Below, in pieces: positions 1 to 9,378 of a DNA stretch of 64,000 bases (positions are counted from its first letter, which is position 1; each line of letters starts with the position of its first letter). Where the stretch lies: assembly GCF_003931855.1 (NCBI RefSeq), contig NZ_CP034248.1, forward strand, positions 2,790,001-2,854,000. The letters are read 5' to 3'. Position numbers and translations under genes: made by a program. This DNA is from Paenibacillus lentus (lineage in GTDB: Bacteria > Bacillota > Bacilli > Paenibacillales > Paenibacillaceae). The notes beneath the pieces are model-generated. The model was not told where the DNA came from. It made no database searches and saw only the letters and a program-made list of their open reading frames with translations.

Positions 1-140
1 TCGTGAAAAAGCGGATTTAGCGCAAGCAGTTGCTCATTTGTCAGCCTGCTGTATTGCAAATCAAGTAGGGTGGAACCGCGGGAAGTAACAGCTCTCGTCC
101 CTACGTCTGAACAGCAGGCGTAGGTGACGGGAGCTTTTTG
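1..140 (+). promoter_or_regulatory. T-box leader of glyQS, 3' part (antiterminator and terminator)
   Basis: The 3' end of a T-box riboswitch that senses uncharged tRNA. The conserved T-box core AGGGTGGAACCGCGG is at 67-81. A terminator stem follows, left arm about 90-105 and right arm 119-135, ending in TTTTT at 135-139. When uncharged tRNA pairs with the T-box the antiterminator forms and glyQS is read. The specifier loop, which should carry a glycine codon, lies before the window, so glycine specificity is inferred from the downstream genes. Confidence 0.9.
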
Positions 141-192
141 CACGTCATTTACCGTCAGCTGAACACGAACAAGTGTGAAGGAGTTGTGGTTC

Positions 193-1080
193 ATGAATTT
201 TCAACAAATGATATTAACGCTGCAGGAGTTCTGGGCAGAGCAGAGTTGCATCGTCGTGCAGCCTTATGATGTGGAGACCGGTGCAGGTACGCTCAATCCG
301 ATGACATTTTTGCGTTCAATTGGGCCGGAGCCATGGAATGTCGCTTATGTAGAGCCTTCCCGCAGACCAGCGGATGGCCGGTATGGCGAGAATCCGAATC
401 GGTTGTATCAGCATCACCAATTTCAGGTTATTCTTAAGCCGTCGCCTGACAACATTCAGGAGATATATCTGGAGAGCTTAAAGCGGCTTGGCATTAATCC
501 GCTGGAGCATGACATTCGTTTTGTTGAGGATAACTGGGAGCATCCAGGACTCGGCGCCTGGGGACTCGGCTGGGAAGTATGGCTTGACGGTATGGAGATT
601 ACGCAATTTACGTATTTTCAGCAAGTTGGGGGCATCGAGACGAATCCTGTCGCCGTTGAAATTACATACGGAATGGAACGACTCGCTTCATATATCCAGG
701 AGAAGGAGAACGTATTCGATCTGGAATGGGTTAAGGGAACGACCTATGGCGATGTATTCCATCAACCGGAGTTCGAGCATTCTAAATATACGTTCGAAAT
801 TTCCGATGTAAAAATGCTGTTTACCTTATTCAACATGTACGAACAAGAGGCGTCCAAGGCCATGGAGCAGCACCTTGTATTTCCGGCTTATGATTACGTC
901 TTGAAATGCTCGCATACGTTCAATCTGCTAGATGCGCGTGGAGCGATTAGTGTAACGGAGCGAACAGGATACATTACGCGCGTTCGAAATTTGGCTCGCC
1001 AGGTGGCGGCAACATATCTAGAAGAGCGTGAGAAGCTTGGATTTCCATTGTTGAAGAAAGGGGGCGAAGTCCATGGCTAA
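193..1080 (+). CDS. glyQ: Glycyl-tRNA synthetase alpha subunit
   Basis: Catalytic subunit of the alpha2beta2 bacterial glycyl-tRNA synthetase, which charges tRNA-Gly in the cytosol. The 295-residue product matches the family's usual size and carries family blocks such as [31 protein letters not shown] and [11 protein letters not shown] of the class II catalytic core. An in-frame GTG exists at 175, but AAGGAG at 178-183 lies 9 bases before ATG 193 and the protein then begins MNFQQM as in homologues, so 193 is chosen. It sits directly behind the T-box leader and its end overlaps glyS by 8 bases, so the two are co-transcribed and probably translationally coupled. Confidence 0.97.
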   Translation: MNFQQMILTLQEFWAEQSCIVVQPYDVETGAGTLNPMTFLRSIGPEPWNVAYVEPSRRPADGRYGENPNRLYQHHQFQVILKPSPDNIQEIYLESLKRLGINPLEHDIRFVEDNWEHPGLGAWGLGWEVWLDGMEITQFTYFQQVGGIETNPVAVEITYGMERLASYIQEKENVFDLEWVKGTTYGDVFHQPEFEHSKYTFEISDVKMLFTLFNMYEQEASKAMEQHLVFPAYDYVLKCSHTFNLLDARGAISVTERTGYITRVRNLARQVAATYLEEREKLGFPLLKKGGEVHG

Positions 1081-3151
1081 AGATTTATTATTTGAAATCG
1101 GTCTTGAGGAAATGCCGGCCCGTTTTATTCGTGGTGCTATGGAGCAATTGAGCGATCGGACGGTGAAATGGCTGGACGAGCATCTGATCCAGCATGGAGA
1201 AGTTGCTGTATATGCAACCCCTCGTCGCCTGGCCGTACTCGTCAAAGATGTCGCTGAGAAGCAAGAGGACGTTCACGAAGAGGTGAAGGGTCCCTCGCGT
1301 AAAATCGCCTTGGACGAAAATGGACAGTGGAGCAAGGCAGCGCTTGGTTTTGCGCGGAGTCAAGGCGCAGATCCGGAGCAATTCACCTTTAAAGAGCTCG
1401 GAGGTACCGAGTACGTATATGTCAGCAAGAGCCGAACCGGCGTTGAGACTTCTTCGATCATAGCGGGGGGATTGTCGGAAATTTTGCATGCGATGAATTT
1501 CCCTAAAAATATGCGTTGGGGCAGTTATGATTTTAAATTTGTCCGGCCGATCCGCTGGTTGGTAGCTTTGTTTGGAAATCAGGTTGTCGATATCGAAATC
1601 GCGGGTGTAAAGTCAGGAAATGTTACGCGCGGACATCGTTTCCTCGGTGGTGAGATCGAGATCGGACAGCCAGCTGATTATGTGGAGGCGCTCCGTAAAG
1701 GACACGTGGTCGCCGATGTGGGTGAGCGGCAGGAAATGATACTGCAGCAAATTAATAGCTTGGCAAAAGAGCAAGGCTGGAATATTTCGGTGAAGGAAGA
1801 TTTGCTGGAAGAGGTACTATTCTTGGTGGAGACGCCGACAGTGTTATATGGCACGTTTGAGGAATCATTCCTTCATATTCCACAGGAGGTACTGATTACT
1901 TCAATGCGTGAGCATCAACGTTATTTCCCGGTACTGAATGATGCGGGGGAGCTTCTTCCTTATTTTGTGACCGTGCGGAATGGTAATGCTGATCATATAG
2001 AAGTTATTGCCAAGGGCAATGAGAAAGTACTGCGGGCTCGGTTGTCCGATGCTAAATTTTTCTATGAAGAGGATCAGAAGCTGGCAATTAAGGATGCTCT
2101 ATCGAAGCTGGAAAGCATCGTCTTCCATGAGGAGCTTGGCACAGTTGGCGATAAAGTACGCCGTATCCGGCGTAATGCCGAGAAGCTGGTAATCGAGCTA
2201 GGGACCGATACGGGAACCGCTGAAGCGGTTAACCGCACGGCGGAAATTTGCAAATTTGATCTCGTTACCCAAATGGTCTACGAATTCCCTGAGCTGCAGG
2301 GCGTGATGGGCGAAGATTATGCTCGCAAGGCCGGAGAATCGGATGCTGTGGCGAAAGCGATCTTCGAGCATTATCAGCCTAGATTTGCTGGCGATGCGGT
2401 TCCGGCCTCGGAAGTAGGTTCGATAGTCAGTATTGCTGATAAGATCGATACCATCGTAGGCTGCTTCTCCATCGGCATTGTTCCGACGGGGTCGCAAGAT
2501 CCTTACGGTCTTCGCCGCCAGGCTGCGGGAATCGTGCAGATCATTCTAGAGCACAAACTATCGTTAACGCTTCCTGCGCTATTCGGAATCGCCTTGGAAA
2601 CACACCAGCATTTCCATGATTTGAAACGCTCTAAGGAAGAGATATTAAAAGATTTGACGGACTTCTTCGGACTTCGTATTAAGAAGACGCTGTCCGATCA
2701 TGTCCGTTATGATGTCGTAGATGCGGTTATCTCGGCGGGCTATGATGATGTTGTTTCCGTGATGGCCAGAGGTGAAACGCTGATGGCCGCGGTGAACAAT
2801 CAAGATGATTTCAAAACGACGGTTGAATCGTTTGGCCGAGTCAGCAACTTGGCCATGAAGGCATCTTCTGAGAAAGTGCGCTCGGATTTATTGAATGAGC
2901 CGGCAGAAACACAGCTGTATGAAGCCTGGAAGTCGTTGACGAATGAATATAACGAGGCGTTGGGACAACGGGATGCCGTCAAGGCTCTGCAGTTGATTTC
3001 TAGCCTGAAAGGCGATATTACTTTGTTCTTCGACAATGTCATGGTTATGGCTGAGGATGAAACGATTCGGGCCAATCGTTTGGCCTTGCTTAAAGCCATC
3101 GATGAAGATTTGAGCATATTTGCTGACTTTAGCAAGCTTGTTTGGGCATAA
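1073..3151 (+). CDS. glyS: Glycyl-tRNA synthetase beta subunit
   Basis: Beta subunit (692 residues) of glycyl-tRNA synthetase; in this family it provides tRNA recognition through a C-terminal anticodon-binding region. The N-terminus ([15 protein letters not shown]), REHQRYFPV and [20 protein letters not shown] segments are diagnostic. Length is normal for the family, with no break in frame. The start overlaps the glyQ end (1073-1080), which supports coupled synthesis of the two subunits in equal amounts. Expression should follow the glycine T-box upstream. Confidence 0.97.
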   Translation: MAKDLLFEIGLEEMPARFIRGAMEQLSDRTVKWLDEHLIQHGEVAVYATPRRLAVLVKDVAEKQEDVHEEVKGPSRKIALDENGQWSKAALGFARSQGADPEQFTFKELGGTEYVYVSKSRTGVETSSIIAGGLSEILHAMNFPKNMRWGSYDFKFVRPIRWLVALFGNQVVDIEIAGVKSGNVTRGHRFLGGEIEIGQPADYVEALRKGHVVADVGERQEMILQQINSLAKEQGWNISVKEDLLEEVLFLVETPTVLYGTFEESFLHIPQEVLITSMREHQRYFPVLNDAGELLPYFVTVRNGNADHIEVIAKGNEKVLRARLSDAKFFYEEDQKLAIKDALSKLESIVFHEELGTVGDKVRRIRRNAEKLVIELGTDTGTAEAVNRTAEICKFDLVTQMVYEFPELQGVMGEDYARKAGESDAVAKAIFEHYQPRFAGDAVPASEVGSIVSIADKIDTIVGCFSIGIVPTGSQDPYGLRRQAAGIVQIILEHKLSLTLPALFGIALETHQHFHDLKRSKEEILKDLTDFFGLRIKKTLSDHVRYDVVDAVISAGYDDVVSVMARGETLMAAVNNQDDFKTTVESFGRVSNLAMKASSEKVRSDLLNEPAETQLYEAWKSLTNEYNEALGQRDAVKALQLISSLKGDITLFFDNVMVMAEDETIRANRLALLKAIDEDLSIFADFSKLVWA

Positions 3152-3176
3152 TATCAGATTAAAGGTTGGGAGTCTA

Positions 3177-3638
3177 ATGAATACACGAATTGTTGTTGAC
3201 GGGGACTCCTGTCCTGTTAAAACTGAAATTGTTGATACAGCTGCAAAGTTTGGTGTCGGTGTACTGATGGTATCCTCCTATGACCATGTGATTAAGCAGG
3301 CCAGGGGGGTTACCGTTGTTCAGGTTGACCGCAGCCAGCAAAGCGCAGATCTATACATTGCCAATCATATTGCCAGAAATGATGTGGTGGTTACTCAGGA
3401 TTATGGACTGGCCGCGATAGCTTTAGCCAAATCTTGCCGGATCTTGTCGCCGAGGGGCGACGAGTATCACTCCGGTAACATTGATTATTTGCTGGAGCGT
3501 CGTCATCATCACGCAAAAGCAAGGCGTGGTGGGCGTTATTTCAAAGGTCCGAAGCCATTTACGGATGAAGACCGAAAAAAGTTTATTCAAGTGCTGTCAA
3601 AAGTTTTGCGAGATATGCAGGAGAATGTACAATTTTAG
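3177..3638 (+). CDS. yqxD: YaiI/YqxD family protein (DUF188)
   Basis: A 153-residue protein of the YaiI/YqxD family (DUF188), related to PIN-like nuclease folds but without a settled function. Visible features are the N-terminal acidic motif VVDGDSCPV, a central VVTQDYGLAAIAL segment and a His/Arg-rich stretch (LERRHHHAKARRGGRY). ATG 3177 follows a weak GGTTGGGAG site; longer starts would overlap glyS. Position between glyS and dnaG matches B. subtilis yqxD, which precedes dnaG. The function is not predictable from sequence. Confidence 0.88.
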   Translation: MNTRIVVDGDSCPVKTEIVDTAAKFGVGVLMVSSYDHVIKQARGVTVVQVDRSQQSADLYIANHIARNDVVVTQDYGLAAIALAKSCRILSPRGDEYHSGNIDYLLERRHHHAKARRGGRYFKGPKPFTDEDRKKFIQVLSKVLRDMQENVQF

Positions 3639-3681
3639 CGAATTACTATTTACGTGTTATATAGAGATGAAGGTGATTTGG

Positions 3682-5499
3682 ATGAGTGTCGGACGAATTC
3701 CAGAGGAGATCATCGAGGCAGTGCTGCAGCAGCATGATATCGTCGATACGGTAGGCAAGCACGTTCATCTAACTAAACAGGGCAAGTATATGAAAGGTCT
3801 TTGCCCTTTTCATTCGGAGAAGACGCCGTCCTTTACGGTTACGCCCGAACGACAAATGTTCCATTGCTATGGTTGTGGCAAAGGTGGAAATGCCATCAGA
3901 TTCAGGATGGAAATCGAAGGACTATCCTTCCCCGAAGCAGTCAGAGCCATGGCGGAAGAGGCCCATATTCCATTTGAGGATAGAGCCTTTCGGCCAGGGG
4001 GTTCCCCTGTAAGCCGGGAAATGGAACAATTACTGCAGGCCCACGAATGGTCTTCCAAGCTGTATCATTTTCTGCTGAAAAATACAGAGCATGGCAAACC
4101 AGCCATGGACTATTTGAAGTCAAGGGGGGTTAGCGATAAGGCTATCGATACTTTCCAAATCGGTTATGCTCCGGCACGCTGGGATACGCTTGTACAGTTT
4201 TTGGACAAACGCTCGTTTGATCTCAGTGCGATGGAAAAAGGCGGTTTACTGTCGTCTAAACAAGACGGAACAGGATTTGTTGACCGCTTTCGCGACCGGA
4301 TCATCTTTCCGCTGCATAACCGAAGCGGTAAAGTGATCGCTTTTGCAGGCCGAATACTCGGGGAAGGCCATCCCAAATATTTAAACTCCCCTGAGAGCAG
4401 GTTATTCACTAAGAGCCGGACGCTCTACAATCTTCACCAGGCTAAGACGGAAATCCGCAAGTCACGTCAAATCGTATTATTTGAAGGATATGGCGATGTG
4501 ATCAGTGCATGGGAAGCTGGAGTTCATAACGGGGTGGCTACGATGGGCACGGCGCTGACTGAAGGCCATGCCAGTATGATGAGGACTCTCGCTGACGAAA
4601 TTATCGTGTGCTATGACGGTGACAATGCTGGACAAGCAGCCGCCTTGAAGAGTATTCCTATATTGGAGGCCGCAGGTTTCCAAATTAAAATTTCACTGAT
4701 TAGTGAAGGACTTGACCCGGATGAATTTATTCAAAAGTACGGGGCCGAGCGTTTCAGAATACAAGTCTTAGATGGAGCTGTTTCAGCAGTTAAATTTAAG
4801 CTTATATATCTGAAAAAAAACCATATACTGCTAGAAGAAGATGGAAAGGTCGCATATATCAAGGATGCTCTGGAAGTTATTGCGCCTCTGCCGTCGCCGA
4901 CAGAACGGGAGATTTATTTAAAGGAATTGTCTGCCGAGCTGCAGGTTTCATTCGATAGCTTAAAACAGGAATGCAACCAATTCCGCCAAGCCATGCAAAA
5001 AAGGTCATCCTATGGGGATAATAACGCCAAAAGGTGGAATAATGTTAGGCATAAAAAAGGCAAGGCTTCCATGCCGACATTACTGCCTGCTTATCATGTC
5101 GCGGAAAGGAGATTGTTATCCTTTATGCTCCAGGATTCAGAAGTTGCCCGCTATGTGGGCGATCGCCTTGGAGATAGTTTTAACATCAATGATCATGCGG
5201 CGGTTGCTGCTTATCTATACGCCTATTACGCAGGAGGGAAAGAGCCTGACGTCAGCCGCTTTATATCATCCTTGCAGGATGATCGGCTGGAGCAAGTAGT
5301 CACTTCCATCGCAATGATGGATACTCCCGAGGAGTGGACGACTCAGGAGTTGGACGATTGTATCCGGGAAATTAAGCGGGTTCCGCTGCAGGCCCAGATT
5401 CAGCGTAAGAAGGAAGAAATGGTTTCGGCAGAGCGTGCCGGGGATTTTCTGCGAGCGGCACAAATTGCAAGTGAGATTATAGCCCTAGAGAGACAATAG
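3682..5499 (+). CDS. dnaG: DNA primase DnaG
   Basis: Makes the RNA primers for replication and works with the replicative helicase. The 605-residue protein shows the CHC2 zinc finger (C41, H44, C62, C65) followed by the RNA polymerase-like core and a Toprim domain with E268 in FEGYGD and the D312/D314 pair in YDGDNAG. The C-terminal third (about 450-605) is the variable helicase-binding part. The open frame runs back to 3481 inside yqxD, but ATG 3682 follows GAAGGTG and gives the family N-terminus MSVGRIPEE. It forms the classical macromolecular synthesis pair with rpoD downstream. Confidence 0.97.
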   Translation: MSVGRIPEEIIEAVLQQHDIVDTVGKHVHLTKQGKYMKGLCPFHSEKTPSFTVTPERQMFHCYGCGKGGNAIRFRMEIEGLSFPEAVRAMAEEAHIPFEDRAFRPGGSPVSREMEQLLQAHEWSSKLYHFLLKNTEHGKPAMDYLKSRGVSDKAIDTFQIGYAPARWDTLVQFLDKRSFDLSAMEKGGLLSSKQDGTGFVDRFRDRIIFPLHNRSGKVIAFAGRILGEGHPKYLNSPESRLFTKSRTLYNLHQAKTEIRKSRQIVLFEGYGDVISAWEAGVHNGVATMGTALTEGHASMMRTLADEIIVCYDGDNAGQAAALKSIPILEAAGFQIKISLISEGLDPDEFIQKYGAERFRIQVLDGAVSAVKFKLIYLKKNHILLEEDGKVAYIKDALEVIAPLPSPTEREIYLKELSAELQVSFDSLKQECNQFRQAMQKRSSYGDNNAKRWNNVRHKKGKASMPTLLPAYHVAERRLLSFMLQDSEVARYVGDRLGDSFNINDHAAVAAYLYAYYAGGKEPDVSRFISSLQDDRLEQVVTSIAMMDTPEEWTTQELDDCIREIKRVPLQAQIQRKKEEMVSAERAGDFLRAAQIASEIIALERQ

Positions 5500-5544
5500 C
5501 TGGATGAATTTTCGCGGATGTTTCTAGGGAGGAGGGAGTCAAGT

Positions 5545-6675
5545 ATGGCGAACGATCAGCATACGGAATCTGAAACAGAACTGACTTTGGATCAGGTTAA
5601 AGATCAGCTGATTGAATTAGGTAAGAAAAGGTCTTCGTTGACGTACAAAGAGATTATGGAGAAGCTTTCGCCTTTCGATCAGGATCCGGAGCAAATGGAC
5701 GAGTTTTTTGAGCATTTGGGGGATTTGGGGATAGATGTTGCCAATGATAGCGACGAGGAGCTCACTCATCGCGGCAGTGATGATGAGGGTCGTGGAGAAG
5801 GCGATGAATTTAGCTTTGATGACGATTTGACATTACCTCCCGGAATCAAAATAAACGATCCGGTGCGTATGTATTTGAAGGAAATCGGCAGAGTACCTCT
5901 ACTATCTGCTGACGATGAAGTTGAACTGGCCAAACGCATTGAGAATGGCGATGAGGAAGCAAAACGGCGTCTGGCAGAAGCTAACCTTAGACTCGTGGTC
6001 AGTATCGCCAAGCGTTATGTAGGCCGCGGAATGCTCTTTCTCGATTTAATTCAAGAAGGAAATATGGGTCTGATTAAAGCGGTGGAGAAGTTTGACTTTA
6101 AGAAGGGCTTTAAGTTTAGTACCTATGCAACATGGTGGATTCGCCAGGCCATTACACGGGCGATTGCCGACCAAGCTAGAACGATCCGTATACCTGTTCA
6201 CATGGTAGAAACGATCAATAAATTGATTCGAGTATCCAGGCAATTGCTGCAGGAACTTGGGCGTGAACCGACGCCGGAAGAGATTGCTGCTGAAATGGAG
6301 CTAAGTGTTGAGAAGGTTCGTGAAATTATGAAGATTGCTCAGGAGCCTGTTTCGTTAGAGACGCCAATTGGTGAAGAAGACGACTCCCATCTGGGTGACT
6401 TTATCGAAGATCAGGAGGCGCTGGCTCCAGCCGATGCCGCCGCATATGAATTGTTGAAGGAACAATTGGAGGACGTGCTCGATACGCTAACCGAGCGTGA
6501 AGAGAACGTTCTACGCCTGCGCTTTGGACTTGATGACGGACGGACGAGAACACTGGAGGAAGTCGGCAAAGTGTTTGGAGTAACGCGGGAGAGAATCCGC
6601 CAAATTGAAGCGAAGGCACTGCGCAAGCTTCGCCATCCGAGCCGCAGTAAACGGTTGAAGGATTTCCTGGAATAG
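5545..6675 (+). CDS. sigA: Primary sigma factor SigA (RpoD)
   Basis: Housekeeping sigma factor, 376 residues. It has an acidic N-terminal region 1.1 remnant, region 1.2 ([15 protein letters not shown]), the region 2 core ([39 protein letters not shown]) which melts and reads the -10 element, region 3, and region 4 with helix-turn-helix ([20 protein letters not shown]) for the -35. An ATG at 5518 is in frame, but GGGAGGAGGGA lies between it and ATG 5545, so 5545 is the start. It is followed by a hairpin terminator, ending the dnaG–sigA unit. Confidence 0.98.
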   Translation: MANDQHTESETELTLDQVKDQLIELGKKRSSLTYKEIMEKLSPFDQDPEQMDEFFEHLGDLGIDVANDSDEELTHRGSDDEGRGEGDEFSFDDDLTLPPGIKINDPVRMYLKEIGRVPLLSADDEVELAKRIENGDEEAKRRLAEANLRLVVSIAKRYVGRGMLFLDLIQEGNMGLIKAVEKFDFKKGFKFSTYATWWIRQAITRAIADQARTIRIPVHMVETINKLIRVSRQLLQELGREPTPEEIAAEMELSVEKVREIMKIAQEPVSLETPIGEEDDSHLGDFIEDQEALAPADAAAYELLKEQLEDVLDTLTEREENVLRLRFGLDDGRTRTLEEVGKVFGVTRERIRQIEAKALRKLRHPSRSKRLKDFLE

Positions 6676-6687
6676 TTGCGCAACCTT

Positions 6688-6720
6688 GACCCTTCTGCAG
6701 CAGCAGAAAGGTCTTTTTTT
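6688..6720 (+). terminator. Intrinsic terminator after sigA
   Basis: GACCCTTCTGC and GCAGAAAGGTC form an 11-base-pair stem with one mismatch, followed by a run of T. It lies 13 bases after the sigA stop. Confidence 0.85.
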
Positions 6721-6856
6721 TAAAAAGTTGCACAAGTTACCATTACATTTACTTTTTGCCTATTTTTTCTTGCTGATTTTATTTTAGCTTTTTTTCTGGC
6801 CTATTGCAAATGAAAATGGTGTGGAGATTTGTTGGATGGAGGGAGTAGTTACTCGG

Positions 6857-7636
6857 ATGAAATTGTCATCAAGATTGCAGCATATCGCAGATCGGCTGCC
6901 GCCAGGCTGTCGTTTTGCGGATATCGGTTCGGATCATGCGCTGTTGCCGGTATGGGCGGTAAAGCACGAAGCGGCGTTATCCGCGGTGGCCGGAGAGGTG
7001 AATGACGGGCCATTGAAAGCCGCGAAGAGACAAGTGGCCGAAGCCGGGTTAGGTCAGAGGATCGCTGTTCGTAGGGGAGACGGGCTTCAAGTTATTGATT
7101 CTGGTGAAGTAGATACGATTACGATTGCTGGAATGGGCGGAGCTTTGATAGCTTCCATTCTGGAGGCGGGACAGGATAAGCTTGCAGGCGTGAAGCGTCT
7201 CATTCTACAACCTAATGTGGGAGAGGAATTGGTTCGGCGCTGGCTATTGGATCATGATTGGTATGTAACGGACGAGACGATTCTGGAGGAAGACGGGAAA
7301 ATTTACGAGATTATTACAGCCGATGCTGTACCTGATGCCAGTAAGCTGAATGAGGAGCTGTATAAGGAGAGGCCATTGCAGCAGGGGAAGGACGATGCAG
7401 CGAGCAAGCTGTCGTTGACGAAGGAATTGTTATTGCTGTTGGGGCCCAGGTTAGCGGCAGAAGCAAGTGATGTCTTCTTGGAGAAATGGAATTCTGAAAT
7501 TGTTAAGCTGGAAAGAATACATCATTCCGTTGCAGCTTCTCAGCTTTCGGCCTCCCAGGATAAGGCGCAGGAATTAAGCTTGATGATTAAGCAACTTAAG
7601 GGGGTGCTGGCATGTTTGCCAAAGGTCAGACGGTAA
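6857..7636 (+). CDS. trmK: tRNA (adenine(22)-N1)-methyltransferase TrmK
   Basis: Methylates N1 of A22 in tRNA, using S-adenosylmethionine. The 259-residue protein begins LSSRLQHIADRLP and has a Rossmann SAM-binding motif FADIGSDHALLP, then GMGGALI and LILQPN typical of the YqfN/TrmK family. An upstream GTG (6821) and ATG (6836) are in frame, but GGAGGGA at 6839-6845 sits before ATG 6857 and homologues start near this point. Its end overlaps yqfO by 25 bases. The sigA–trmK–yqfO order matches B. subtilis. Confidence 0.92.
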   Translation: MKLSSRLQHIADRLPPGCRFADIGSDHALLPVWAVKHEAALSAVAGEVNDGPLKAAKRQVAEAGLGQRIAVRRGDGLQVIDSGEVDTITIAGMGGALIASILEAGQDKLAGVKRLILQPNVGEELVRRWLLDHDWYVTDETILEEDGKIYEIITADAVPDASKLNEELYKERPLQQGKDDAASKLSLTKELLLLLGPRLAAEASDVFLEKWNSEIVKLERIHHSVAASQLSASQDKAQELSLMIKQLKGVLACLPKVRR

Positions 7637-8727
7637 TCCAATATATGGAACAATTGGCTCCAAAGCATGTAGCCATGGAAGGCGACAAAATTGGTTTGCA
7701 GCTTGGAACGCTGCAGAAAGAAATTCGTAGTGTGCTCATTGCCTTAGATGTAAATGAAGAGGTGGTCGATGAGGCGATTTCATTAGGCGTTGATTTAATC
7801 ATCGCACACCATGCGATCATATTCAGACCGCTTACGGGACTGCAAACGGACACGCCGATGGGTAAGGTATATGAGAAGCTAATTAAAAACGACATAGCTG
7901 TCTATATTAGCCATACAAACCTGGATGTCACCGAAGGCGGGATGAATGATTGGATGGCTGAGGCATTAGGCATTGAGGATGCGACTCCGCTCGAGGATAT
8001 CCACACAGATAAGTTATATAAGCTCGTTGTTTTTGTCCCGAAGGATCATCATCAGAACGTATTGGATGCTATTCTTAATGCTGGGGCAGGCTGGATTGGA
8101 AATTACAGCCACTGTAGCTTTAACCTTGAAGGCTATGGTACATTTATGCCTCGTGAAGGAACCGCCCCTTATTTGGGTCAGCAGGGGAAACTGGAACGCG
8201 CGGAGGAAGTTCGCATTGAGACAATTATTACGGACAGCGTACGTACTAAAGTCATTCAGGCCATGCTCAAAAAACATCCTTATGAAGAAGTGGCCTATGA
8301 TCTTTACCCGATGGATCTCAAGGGTCGCACACTAGGGCTGGGAAGAGTAGGGCGAGTAGCTGAGCCGGTCACGCTGGAACAGTTTGTCGAACGGGTAAAA
8401 GAGAAGCTGAATGTTCCGGCGGTACGCGTCACCGGGAATTTGAATCGGCAAATTAAGAAAGCCGCTGTCGTTGGCGGCTCTGGTGGACGCTATTGGAAGC
8501 ACGCACAATTCCGCGGCGCCGACGTGCTAGTTACCGGAGACATTGATTATCATACGGCGCAAGATGCCTTAATGGCGGGCATTACGCTGATTGACCCTGG
8601 GCATAATGCGGAGAAGATTATGAAGCCGAAGGTAGCGGACTGGCTTAAGGACAAACTTGCAGAGCACAAGTATGAAACGAAAGTGCATGCCTCGGCTGTC
8701 GATACAGAGCCGTTTATGTTTCGATAA
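7612..8727 (+). CDS. yqfO: Nif3-like dinuclear metal centre protein YqfO
   Basis: Member of the Nif3/YqfO family, 371 residues, which form hexamers around a di-metal site; the cellular role is unsettled. Metal ligands are visible in IIAHHAIIF and YISHTNLDV near the N-terminus and in VTGDIDYHTAQDA and IDPGHNAEK near the C-terminus. The middle (roughly 130-235) is the PII/CutA-like insert found in the long Bacillus form. The start overlaps trmK, indicating a shared message. The gene is followed by a T-less hairpin (8743-8765) and the rnpB promoter. Confidence 0.93.
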   Translation: MFAKGQTVIQYMEQLAPKHVAMEGDKIGLQLGTLQKEIRSVLIALDVNEEVVDEAISLGVDLIIAHHAIIFRPLTGLQTDTPMGKVYEKLIKNDIAVYISHTNLDVTEGGMNDWMAEALGIEDATPLEDIHTDKLYKLVVFVPKDHHQNVLDAILNAGAGWIGNYSHCSFNLEGYGTFMPREGTAPYLGQQGKLERAEEVRIETIITDSVRTKVIQAMLKKHPYEEVAYDLYPMDLKGRTLGLGRVGRVAEPVTLEQFVERVKEKLNVPAVRVTGNLNRQIKKAAVVGGSGGRYWKHAQFRGADVLVTGDIDYHTAQDALMAGITLIDPGHNAEKIMKPKVADWLKDKLAEHKYETKVHASAVDTEPFMFR

Positions 8728-8781
8728 CAGCGCATCAGGTAGGTATTGGCGTAAATCGCCAATACTGGCGGTGATTCATAC

Positions 8782-8810
8782 TTGTCATTATGGAGCAATC
8801 CTTGTATACT
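8782..8810 (+). promoter_or_regulatory. SigA-type promoter of rnpB
   Basis: TTGTCA at 8782-8787, a 17-base spacer and TATACT at 8805-8810. Transcription would begin near 8817, about ten bases before the pairing 5' end of RNase P RNA. Confidence 0.75.
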
Positions 8811-8826
8811 AACAAGTGTTGCCTTC

Positions 8827-9241
8827 GAAAGTTTGACAGACAATCGCCGGCGGCTTTGCAGCCGCGGGAGGAAAGTCCGGGCTCCGCAGGGCAGGGTGCT
8901 GGATAATGTCCAGTCGGCGCGAGCCGAAGGATAGTGCCACAGAAACGGACCGCCGATGGCCGCCGCAAGGCGAGCACAGGCAAGGATGGAACCGAGGTGT
9001 AAGAGACCCCGAGGAACGCAGGTGACTTCGTTCCTGGTAAACCCCACTTGGAGCAAGACCTAATGAGACGCAGTTTGTCACCCGCTTGGGGGACAAGCAG
9101 CTTTTGCCCGAAGCGCGTCTAGGTTGGTCGCTGGAGCCTTGCAGTAATGTACGGCCTAGATAGATGATTGTCGCTTAGTAGCGGAAGGGTAGTTCCCGAT
9201 TGACCGCGAACGGTACAGAACCCGGCTTACGGCAAACTTTC
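8827..9241 (+). ncRNA. rnpB: RNase P RNA, type A architecture
   Basis: Catalytic RNA that trims the 5' leader of tRNA precursors. The universal P4 strands are present: GAGGAAAGTCCGGGCT (from about 8867) and ACAGAACCCGGCTTAC (near 9215). GAAAGTTTG at 8827-8835 pairs with CAAACTTTC at 9233-9241 as helix P1, which fixes both ends; ACAATC and GATTGT form P2. The middle contains CCGCCGATGGCC, a GTAAGAG element and GGTAAACCCC, aligning by eye with the E. coli type A RNA rather than with the B. subtilis type B RNA. Open frames across this region are not genes. Confidence 0.95.
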
Positions 9242-9303
9242 ATCACTGCAACACGTTGTTACATCGTGAACAGACACTGTGCTGTTCTTACTCCAACAAT
9301 CAG

Positions 9304-9351
9304 AGAAGATCGCTAGCATTGCCCGATGGCAGCCAAGCGATCTTCTTTTTA
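9304..9351 (+). terminator. Terminator after rnpB
   Basis: AGAAGATCGCT (9304-9314) pairs perfectly with AGCGATCTTCT (9336-9346), followed by TTTTTATTT. The T-run is only on the + strand, so it ends rnpB rather than the facing subtilase gene. Confidence 0.85.
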
Positions 9352-9378
9352 TTTATGCTATCTAGTTTCTAATGCCCA

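Noticed and set aside
8550..9096. Open frames on the - strand across the RNase P RNA gene
   Set aside because: They cover the structured rnpB RNA and the yqfO end; the products have no family character.
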